Source: Congeria kusceri
Lineage: Eukaryota; Mollusca; Bivalvia; Myida; Dreissenidae
Direction of reading: 5' to 3'
Assembly: GCA_027627225.1 (NCBI GenBank)
Contig: CM051029.1
Span: 72,030,578-72,094,577, forward strand
Length of the DNA stretch: 64,000 bases
In this document: positions 20,791 through 25,359 of the stretch, one piece after another
Layout of the letters: every line of letters begins with the position of its first letter
How positions within the stretch are numbered: the first letter of the stretch is position 1
The notes under the pieces: generated by a model
The model's database searches: none
Told to the model about the DNA's origin: nothing
What the model saw: only the letters and a program-made list of their open reading frames with translations
Program-made: the position numbers and the translations under genes

Positions 20791-21234
20791 TATATTGTCT
20801 TCATATCAGGTGATGATATCATGTGTTGTCACACCAAAAACAAACACATTTTTTTTTTTTTTTTTATTTTATTCTTTATTAACCTTTGTTTTACATTTTA
20901 TTGGAAAATATCGCGGGAATCATAACGTCATGACGTCAAAATAATGACATCATTTCACAGTTTTGAGCCCGTCATCGATTAATTTAAATCGGGACCCAAA
21001 AAGTAGGCCCTCAATGTGAGTGATATAAGGATATATCTCACTGATATTTTTCTACATTTCACTACTCAGCTTTAAATGAAATATAATACTGATGCCCTTG
21101 CCAGTGGTCCAAGTCAAGTTCCCTTACCCCTGCACATGCTCGATCCGACCATCACGATGTTTGACAACCAAGTACTCATTCTGATTGGCCGAATATATGT
21201 GCAGTGCCGTCATGAGCTCCCGAAACAAAAACAG
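6252..21234 (-). CDS. SPFH/band-7-like coiled-coil protein gene, 10 exons, with apparent lesions
   Basis: Exons in transcript order: 21234-21128, 19012-18839, 18241-18130, 16882-16808, 15996-15959, 11047-11007, 9427-9228, 8642-8570, 7647-7508, 6413-6252. From the ATG at 21213-21211 they sum to 1101 nt, exactly 367 codons including the stop, with every exon phase matching its neighbour. The N-terminal two thirds has an SPFH-like pattern (ADDALIRVKLMIFFEL, DPIADFV, KVVFRGY). The C-terminal third is a charged coiled coil, followed by a short helical tail. SPFH proteins usually assemble on membranes; no membrane segment is visible here, so location and partner are unknown. Oddities: an in-frame TAA in exon 2, no AG before the phase-correct starts of exons 5 and 7, and a minisatellite of donor sites after exon 8. 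It may be a pseudogene or a null allele. The family is called from remembered motifs. Confidence 0.75.
6483..7165. repeat. Second copy of the 'accatgatggccc ... gctcaccgagcactt' repeat
   Basis: Starts 'acaagaggaccatgatggcc' and ends 'gacgggcaacataggagatg ... agctcaccgagcacttag'. Internal units carry 'ggtcatacacaaacagtgc', 'gaagtctctatc' and 'ggggcaataactctgg', as at 3418-5030. It sits in an intron of the SPFH-like gene. Confidence 0.8.
7508..7647 (-). CDS. SPFH-like gene exon 9 (coiled coil)
   Basis: Preceded by 'gatttcag', with donor CAG|GTATGC. It encodes EQKIALEELAHKQEMELSRV, then a Lys/Glu-rich stretch ending in SEKLGDLQ. The high charge and heptad-like Leu spacing indicate a coiled coil. 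Phases match exons 8 and 10. Confidence 0.85.
7760..8580 (-). repeat. 21-bp minisatellite made of 5' splice sites (~39 copies)
   Basis: On the minus strand each unit reads ATTGACCTTG|GTGAGTGAGAC: the last ten bases of SPFH exon 8 followed by its donor. The first copy is the real exon end at 8570. In the exon frame each unit contains TGA, so any downstream donor would give a truncated protein. The heptad-like frames visible on both strands (SHSPRSM, ETLTLVS) come from the 21-bp period. Most copies retain GTGAGT. Confidence 0.95.
8570..8642 (-). CDS. SPFH-like gene exon 8 (coiled coil)
   Basis: Preceded by 'tattccag'. It encodes YESEEQEQKMTDLKLQNEKD and RIDL, plus one base. The donor is TTG|GTGAGT, and the junction is repeated about 39 times directly downstream (7760-8580). 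Using this first donor gives correct phase with exon 9. Confidence 0.85.
9228..9427 (-). CDS. SPFH-like gene exon 7 (acceptor unclear)
   Basis: Encodes LTFERYIEFIENSGQLNNL, SSFPQLTERAKSIGYN, ISKVVFRGYFAHEKLQ and LHDGAIEVRTKLKMA, with donor GTAAGT. The phase-correct start is 9427 (completing a Leu codon with the C left from exon 6), but the two preceding bases are TT, not AG. The first available AG (9416-9415) is inside the expected coding sequence and breaks the frame. Confidence 0.75.
9538..9716. repeat. 57-bp tandem repeat, 3 copies
   Basis: 'caaataagttatacagcaaa' recurs at 9551, 9608 and 9665. It lies in an SPFH-like intron, just upstream (minus sense) of exon 7. Confidence 0.95.
9866..10507. 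mobile_element. MITE with 17-bp terminal inverted repeats
   Basis: The left end AAGGCCCTGTCACACTG (9866-9882) is the exact complement of the right end at 10491-10507. The 642-bp interior has no open frame of note and includes shorter inverted segments such as 'gcgagttataactcgc'. It is a non-autonomous DNA transposon in an intron of the SPFH-like gene. Confidence 0.9.
11007..11047 (-). CDS. SPFH-like gene exon 6 (41 nt)
   Basis: Very short exon between 'atcttaccag' and 'gtaagt'. Joined to exon 5 it reads N-CVCADTVAFAVKI, which continues the family pattern after DPIADF. It lies on the telomere-proximal side of the retrotransposon, which splits this intron. Confidence 0.7.
11774..14791 (+). CDS. 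Retrotransposon endonuclease-reverse transcriptase
   Basis: 1005 codons from the first ATG; the true start may differ. Residues 1-110 are basic and low in structure. From about 112 comes an APE-type endonuclease: NILQWNAEG, CIQETHLN, VVGDFNSHSTCWG and GGSDHRPVK near 315. The reverse transcriptase follows from about 550: ERKSPGPDKITNEML, VDSYRPISLTSCVGKLMER, WIDMEKAFDKVW, GVPQGGVLSPTLF and the catalytic YADD near 775. The thumb region reaches the stop. The endonuclease nicks target DNA, and the RT primes on it to copy the element RNA. The frame ends at TGA, but translation in the same frame continues directly into the RNase H part. Confidence 0.93.
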   Translation: MLYSHGRQVSYDKEKSENKPLLKTDALGQSAHNDSATLSTPMMDNNGSLRDGALPVESPRAGRVPDPMPRRGPTQATGGHPVPLRGARLRRRRVNAAGQERTPSTQETPRPLNILQWNAEGIHNKKLPFTERLHADNIDVACIQETHLNSNHRFTIRGYQTFRLDREGRHKGGVLMLIKNNIPAQEIKVVTNQQAEIQGVNITMDRSVITIYNLYCPQDKELSLQYLENLPTENCLVVGDFNSHSTCWGYEETDRRGEEVEDWQIDTQMVLLNDPEDPPTFFSRRWLSTSTPDLAFATDDLSKKTTRGVLSQLGGSDHRPVKLAINLQYRPQKSTTFPRWNYKKADWNMFASLTDLYTRGLKTDDLNINRVTRNFNQAILKAASETIPRGARKNYRPYWTEELQELEDQVSSSRQEVEENPSVDNNIALKAATAKYRRAYLQAARSSWREKTEKLNLDRDGNKLWKLTKAMNGEDTRAEPITISQGQELLTGREAANLFIDNYEEVSNITVPEERKAQVQEERRTSKEYQPEEHMNKPFNHHELADAMKALQERKSPGPDKITNEMLLHLGTRAKTQLLKIFNNSWKTGHVPQIWREADMVPIHKKGKDRAKVDSYRPISLTSCVGKLMERLINTRLTWHLEKNNTISPEQAGFRQNRSTEDQVTYIAQKIEDGFQDKKNTLTIWIDMEKAFDKVWKEGLKLKLQKSGVAGCMFQWICQYLNSRKARVHVSGQYSRKKTLKDGVPQGGVLSPTLFLVFINDIVKDLPRNVHGAIYADDLALWCSEEHITTANYRMQEALKVLEDWTKKWLNTINYRKTTYTIFSLSPKEVKANLKLCGQTLQADNTPTYLGVTFDRRLTWKQQTEKVEARAKLRLALMKKLTGTTWGADAAILKKMYMGSVRPVLEYGVTAWGTASKSNFDRVSKVQNQAARIITGAMRSTPIQELETITGLEPIEDRRDTKLLTQAAKFKRLPNHPMKDRLCQPTKGRLKRGSFIHQTRVLERK
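14792..15772 (+). CDS. Retrotransposon RNase H and C-terminal CxC...HxxxxC segment
   Basis: Same reading frame as the RT, separated only by the TGA at 14789-14791; the linker QDILDQEPKDIPPYLENP is open. The first internal ATG is 14942. RNase H motifs are in order: VYTDGSADQ, NFKAEAVALK, VFFSDAKSVLQ and SHCNILGNEAADTLAKEG, giving the D-E-D-D set. The tail has RLRTGHNRMNHHL and CPCQTDSMTTEHLLQSCP, common at the end of I- and R1-group elements. The RNase H removes RNA from the hybrid. The stop is most simply a CGA to TGA change. Confidence 0.9.
   Translation, partial: QDILDQEPKDIPPYLENPGWSDAERPQIHSSIPGIGKKDSQSDAEKKSISMEHINNSYPQHNWTHVYTDGSADQAVRSGGAGIYIRYPGGREQHISLATGLYSTNFKAEAVALKTGAVHIEHSPLSSNNVVFFSDAKSVLQALDTARDKELNDLSSALTSLCRAHTVVLQWVPSHCNILGNEAADTLAKEGTTKEQNDRSTTFKEAKTIIKAKQHTKWLQQHPRYNRNDPYHLLSRSEQVLIFRLRTGHNRMNHHLFTKFRFGQSDQCPCQTDSMTTEHLLQSCPLHNGLRRQIWAEETTMQGKLYGSLEDLRRTATFAQRAGVSI
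15781..15799. repeat. (AAG)n tail of the retrotransposon
   Basis: Simple repeat following the last coding bases and abutting the 3' target-site duplication; the usual microsatellite 3' tail. Confidence 0.9.
15959..15996 (-). CDS. SPFH-like gene exon 5 (small; acceptor AG missing)
   Basis: Encodes LETTKDPIADFV plus two bases of an Asn codon, with donor GTAAGT. Starting at 15996 gives 38 nt and perfect phase with exons 4 and 6. The two bases before that start read AA rather than AG. The only nearby AG (15994-15993) would remove 4 nt and shift the frame. Confidence 0.65.
16578..16722. repeat. 72-bp tandem duplication
   Basis: Two copies of 'ttcaaccaatgaaaatg ... gctttgatttccattggc ... aagactggggataca', starting at 16578 and 16650. 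Each copy also contains an inverted pair (aaccaatgaaaat / attttcattggc). Confidence 0.9.
16808..16882 (-). CDS. SPFH-like gene exon 4
   Basis: 25 codons, phase 0 at both ends, acceptor 'gataacag', donor 'gtatgt'. It encodes VRTADDALIRVKLMIFFEL and TDIEPM, the core beta strand/helix of the SPFH fold. The intron sequence just before the acceptor is the end of a dispersed repeat (16889-17052). Confidence 0.85.
16889..17052 (-). mobile_element. Dispersed repeat, same family as 61593-61748 in the other orientation
   Basis: Shares 'caatattttccccc', 'actgaaagc', 'ccgaatgatt', 'atagact' and 'ggtaatattggcccc' with the complement of 61593-61748. One end lies about 8 bases from the acceptor of SPFH-like exon 4. 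Confidence 0.7.
17088..17470. repeat. Dispersed repeat with 'ggtcaaagtgaggt' duplication
   Basis: Two diverged copies of 'caaggtcaaagtgaggtt ... atggatggatt..gg.atggtcata' (about 17110 and 17290), followed by 'acggacggaatgacggacgg' and 'gcctcgcgcattaagatgcc'. This is the 'ggtcaaggtcac/acggacgg' type of molluscan repeat. Confidence 0.7.
18130..18241 (-). CDS. SPFH-like gene exon 3
   Basis: Preceded by 'gttttcag'. The one-base overhang completes the Trp codon begun in exon 2 (NE-W-LHRFSWHG). It reads on through NKTRLIPNQNCFERLQ to IIPDQFYYN. The donor is GTGCGT, a weak but legal site. Confidence 0.8.
18318..18490 (-). mobile_element. tRNA-derived SINE
   Basis: On the minus strand it starts 'gaggtcatggtagcgtagtg' (A-box-like) and has 'cccgggttcgattcccac' (B-box, T-arm), then 'aagacccaagtactg', 'gaacggactcaagagtgt' and 'cgatgcaatcaaggtaacat'. 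The tRNA-like head and unrelated body mark a SINE. It lies 77 bp upstream (minus sense) of exon 3's acceptor. Confidence 0.8.
18839..19012 (-). CDS. SPFH-like gene exon 2, with in-frame TAA
   Basis: Preceded by 'cttttcag' and followed by 'gtaaga'. It encodes PCVMFLNTLAYKSIT, LDANEALVVHSQ, then VKRFIK, a TAA stop (18876-18874) and GPTMFMPMANEW. The frame is intact on both sides of the stop and the exon phases agree. The simplest origin is CAA to TAA, giving an ancestral 'FIKQGPT'. Confidence 0.8.
19020..19955. other. Intron 1 of the SPFH-like gene, nothing recognised
   Basis: AT-rich sequence without exons, RNA genes or repeats that I can name. Confidence 0.5.
19960..20270. repeat. Dispersed repeat related to 58470-58725
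   Basis: Shares 'gttctgatgcgta', 'atcagaa.gacaaa', 'tgtttattggccgataaa', 'gattgggactac'-like spacing and 'tgtttattggtagtttaacaac' with 58470-58725. It contains inverted 'tgtttattggcc' segments. Confidence 0.7.
20717..20826. repeat. Perfect 110-bp palindrome (no spacer)
   Basis: Two 55-base arms meet at 20771/20772. Each contains 'catgatatcatcacctgat' and 'gaagacaat', then a TA-rich centre. Positions checked (20746/20797, 20758/20785, 20717/20826) pair. This is why nearly the same peptide appears on both strands. Confidence 0.95.
21128..21234 (-). CDS. SPFH-like gene exon 1 (coding start)
   Basis: Preceded by 'tttctgcag' and followed by 'gtaagg'. The frame reads RELMTALHIYSANQNEYLVV and then KHRDGRIEHVQG. 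The Met at 21213-21211 is the chosen start because no further upstream exon was found, although the open frame continues back to the acceptor, so an upstream coding exon is possible. It ends in phase 2 and joins exon 2 to give QG-P. Confidence 0.75.
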
Positions 21235-21239
21235 CTGCA

Positions 21240-22400
21240 GAAAAAAAAATATATGAGGCATGTCGTGGGATTTAGACAAAAAATGCTTGGCTCTAGGTTG
21301 GGCAATTAGACCCAAAAAAATAAAATTACTCAAATTCCCCTGGAACAGCACGCCTTTCCCCCTCCTCATGGAGAAAAATCTTGATAGATGCATAACTGTT
21401 GCATACTGAGCTGTTTAATATATATTTTTCAGCTAGTTGATGAGTTTTCACACAATGTCTAAATAATATTGATAATAGTTCATTAAATAGGTAAAATAAA
21501 AACACAATAAATGCAAACAAAGACAAACAGAAATCATATAATTATTTATTGGAATCGTAGTGTTGATCCTGTCGGGAACAGATTAATTCACAGAGTTGTG
21601 AGTGTCATGACTGTGATTCTTCCAAATGACACACTGTCGGGGTTGGAATGTATGCCTGACATGCTGAAGTCTGATTTTGAAGCCCCAAAGGTGCTCCGTG
21701 CTTTTATCCCGGACATAAAAATGTGTTAGTTAAAGATTTATGTTTTGCACTTAATGTTAATATAACTTAACAGTTTTTTCCTCACTACTTTGGGAATGGT
21801 ACAGGTACTTGTCATAAAAGTGACAACTTGTCTTAATGATGTTCAATATAACAATTCGGATTACATGAATTTAAACATGATGGACCATTAAAAACCAAAT
21901 CAATATTTATACCAAGTATTTCTAAAAGTTGTATAAGTTGAAAACAGTGAATAATAAATGCAGTTTACTTAAATATTATTGTTATTTATAATTTAAATAT
22001 TGAATTTATGTTTGTATTGGCTCTTCTGAGTCGTGATATATTTCTGGGAAATTGTTTCAATAATATACACATGAAACATTAAGTCATTGAATTAAATAAT
22101 ACACCAGTTTCAAACACGTACTTGGAGGAGGACATAGCTTATTGGATACCGATAAGATTCTACCTTAAATTGGTTATATACAACGATATTTGATTTACAA
22201 ATAAGCTTTGCCATTCAGACAGCTAGGACATACATTTTTTTAACAGACATGTACATCAAATATATACCGGTACTGTTAACAATGTTTGACTTAGTAGGCG
22301 TGGTTATAAATCTCATAGTTTTTAAAGCAATCCTTACTAGTTATATTACTATTGTATAAGTTGTATTTGTGTATGTTTTTATATAGTATGTTGTTGGTAT
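21240..22400. other. Region upstream of the SPFH-like gene
   Basis: No convincing exon of either flanking gene. A plus-strand open frame at 21511-21729 has no recognisable motif. No promoter element is clear. Confidence 0.4.
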
Positions 22401-22404
22401 ACAG

Positions 22405-22985
22405 TTATCACATGAGTGTTTGGGGGAACAGTCAACACTGTTGGCCCAAGGTCGAGGAATAAGTGTTAAAACAGTTCCCCAAGGCCGCTAAGCGAAGGGA
22501 AACAGTTCAAAATATCATCCCGACAACGAGGGCCAACTGTTGAACTGTTCCCAAACACCCATTTGATAACTGTTTTATTACCTGACTTTTTTATTTAAGG
22601 TTTTAAACTCAAGTCCCAACGAAAAGAAAAAAAAATGATGCAAACACACGCGTTCTATAGCAAATAAATCGGTAAATAATGGCAGCTATGTTGTCGCTTG
22701 CATAGATTTAGTTGATTATCCGCTTGTAAAATGACTGTCAATTTCCATAGATGGTCGAAAATGTACACTGTATCGTAAACTTTGGTATTTTCCGCCGGTT
22801 ACGAAGACTGAACGAAAATAGCAGAGTTATTGAGGCTACGCTATAAATAGTTTTCGGCGCGTGCGGGAAACGATCAAAACTGTCACCCGGTTAACAGTTC
22901 TATTGGACACAGTTATATCCATAATGGAATCGTGAATAGTGACGATTCAGCATTTATATAGGCGATCAGGTAATAATAGTTATTA
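22405..22985. repeat. Nested inverted-repeat (foldback) structure
   Basis: 'gttatcacatgagtgtttggg' (about 22403) is answered by 'cccaaacacccatttgataac' (about 22550-22571), enclosing roughly 170 bp. 'tgttttattacctgac' (about 22570) is answered by 'tcaggtaataatagtta' (about 22965-22982). Possibly MITEs inserted next to each other. Confidence 0.6.
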
Positions 22986-23739
22986 AGTGTTACTTTCACA
23001 TAATTTGATATCTACATCTATAGTATAAATAATTAATTTAAGATTCAGTCATTAAAAATAACATTAGACATACAATTCCATTGTTTGAATTACATAAACA
23101 TACATGTAGTCATCTATATTAAAAGGGCAGTCTACGTAATACCTTTGTTTAAATTTTAATTAGTGTTATTTTTATTGCCAAAAATTTTATTAAATCACTT
23201 ATGGTATATATATATATATATCCATTTTATCCCCTCTATCACCCCGCATCCACCAAATTTTAATATATAGGCATTCCACCCACGAGTCACCTTTTTTTGG
23301 AACAGCCTTAACACCAAATAAGTTATGTATTATGGAGATATTTGTATATTGTAGACAAAGTTTACCAGTACCCAAAAACTTGTTAAAAACTTATTAAGAC
23401 TGGTTGTAAAGACCCAAATTCCAAAGATATTTAACCAATACAGAAAACAGTAAGTTACAATTAAAAGACAATTTGTCAATATTTAATGTATAAATGCACT
23501 TGACTGCAACGTGTGTTTAGTGAATATACAGCCACAAGCAGACACCTAGAGTAAAAGTCCTGTGAAAACACCATTGGCCCATTTTGGTGTGCAACCGTGT
23601 TCAATGTTATGCCAGAATATCGACTGTACAAGTATTACATATCATCCGTTAAAAGCATGAAGGGCCGGTCAGCGTATGTGCAAAGAAGGCAGATAGGCCC
23701 TTTTGGCTTTCAGTGGTCGAATTATAACAGCAGGGCTTT

Positions 23740-24067
23740 ATTCAGGGGTGTGAAAACACCAAAATTGTTTACTTGTCCATGGACAAGTTCATTGCAAAAA
23801 TATAAATGTCCTTAAGCAACAGTCACTTTTCCAAATCAAAATATACTCTTTATTCTGGGCATTCCTGATAATTATATATTTTATATAAGATAAATAAAAA
23901 CACAATGTATATCATAATTAATGTGATTATTAACTTCCAACTCTTACATCATATTCAAACTCTGAAATTATACTTGTCCATGGACAAGCAGAAAGGAAAT
24001 AATTATTTGCCCGACAGTAAGATTACCCGCGTCGGACAAGTCGGGCATAGGATTTCCACACCCCTGC
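23740..24067. mobile_element. Short inverted-repeat element
   Basis: Starts 'caggggtgtgaaaacacc' and ends 'ggatttccacacccctgc', imperfect complements. It also contains 'cttgtccatggacaag' twice, itself a palindrome. About 328 bp, no open frame. Confidence 0.65.
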
Positions 24068-24358
24068 TTTAATGTTGTAAAACAAGTTATTCCCCAAGTT
24101 AATATTACAGCAGATTTTCAGAACCTTTCATTGAACTGCATGTATGCCTTTACCACCCACTTACAGCCCGAGCCCAATGAAAGGGAAAGGCAACGTAGTA
24201 TGCTACACAGATCACACACAGCAACCAGAACTTATTAATTTTTAATCATTTATTCATTATAATAGGTCACAATTTGCTCATAAAAGTGTTCCTGAATTTG
24301 AGAACATATATATACAATAATATTTGTGTTACAGTTTGGAATACACATAAACTTGTTT

Positions 24359-24485
24359 CTATTTGGTTCCTTGGTGGTAATATCCTCTTTCAATCTTCTC
24401 CAGCGTCTTCTTTGTGATGAAATGGGGTCTGGAACCCACTACGGCTAACACTGTGAATAGGTGTGTAGAACCATTCTTATACTCA
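24359..24485 (-). CDS. Possible 3'-terminal exon of an unknown gene
   Basis: Minus-strand open frame after 'gctgtatgtcag', reading EYKNGSTHLFTVLAVVGS, RPHFITKKTLEKIERGY and ending in TAG at 24361-24359. An AATAAA (TTTATT, 24249-24254) follows about 105 nt later. I do not recognise the peptide, and no upstream exon was found; the frame upstream runs into a repeat. It could be chance. Confidence 0.25.
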
Positions 24486-24533
24486 CTGACATACAGCAAC
24501 GATTGTAGCAAATCGTCAAACACAATCAAGTAT

Positions 24534-24779
24534 GAGGCGTGTCGTGGGAAACCCTGTCTTAATGCATGTCCAAAAGTGTCGTCCGGATTAGCCTGTGCAA
24601 TCTGCACAGGCGAAACCGCGACACAACTTTCTGCAAACAGTGGATTTATGTTTGGAAGAGACTTCCTTGAAACAGAATATACTATAAAAACGGAAAGTGT
24701 CGACCCAAATCAGCATGTGCGGACTGCATAGGCTGATTAGAGACGAAACTTCACTGGCATTCATTTAGCACGCGTTTCA
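24534..24779. mobile_element. Inverted-repeat element ('gaggcgtgtcgtggg' family)
   Basis: Begins 'gaggcgtgtcgtgggaaacc' and ends 'tagcacgcgtttc'. The interior blocks 'gattagcctgtgca', 'cttccttgaaacag' and 'gcataggctgatta' are shared with 30746-31010. The two ends are complementary, as in a foldback MITE. Confidence 0.8.
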
Positions 24780-25057
24780 TAAGGCATGCCATGTATATTT
24801 TCTTAATTTTACATCCAACCTTTCACAGTACATTGTATATTCACTTCACAGATTTCAAAATGAAATTAGATTTCAATGCTGCAGTCTTTTTAAATTCTGT
24901 TACATTGTCTTTTTTTTTATAAGAAAAGGATGCCAGTACCTGAAAATTTACTTGTATTTCCTGTTAGTTTTAGCCTTGTTTGTGGTTTTAAAATGTGCCA
25001 GTATTTATTTTATGAAACATAAACAGATATTTTTTTTTATTTTCTTACTACAGCCAT

Positions 25058-25202
25058 TTCTCATATTTCCTAATTATAGAGATTTCTCTTATTTCCTAAT
25101 TGCAGAAATTTCTCTTATTTCCTATTTATAGAGATTTCTCTCATTTACTAATTACAGAGATTTCTCTTATTTCCTAATTAAAGAGATTTCTCTTATTTCC
25201 AG
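25058..25202 (+). repeat. ~25-bp minisatellite of 3' splice-site signals (about 6 copies)
   Basis: The unit is close to 'agagatttctcttatttcctaatt'. Each carries a CTAAT branch-point-like motif and a pyrimidine tract, and some copies also carry an acceptor-like tacag/tgcag. The last copy ends in 'ctcttatttccag' and is the acceptor of the MFSD1-like exon at 25203. Confidence 0.9.
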
Positions 25203-25359
25203 TTTGGTGTACATTATATCAGCAGTAGCCTCGCCTTTGTTTGGGTTCCTCATTGACAAAAGTGGCAAAAATGTGTTCTGGGTGATATTGGGTACCACGG
25301 TGACCATCGGCTGCCACGCCCTGATGGCCTTTACATTTGCGACACCATTCATAGCTATG
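25203..25359 (+). CDS. MFSD1: MFSD1-like exon A
   Basis: Acceptor TTTCCAG, donor ATG|GTATGT. It encodes LVYIISAVASPLFGFLIDKS, GKNVFWVILGTTVTIGCH and ALMAFTFATPFIAM: two hydrophobic helices joined by the DKSGK loop characteristic of MFS repeats. It enters in phase 1 and leaves in phase 0. Confidence 0.85.

Noticed and set aside
20476..20944. Mirror peptides MYIYIYIYIYILSSYQVMISC on both strands
   Set aside because: Explained fully by the perfect palindrome at 20717-20826.
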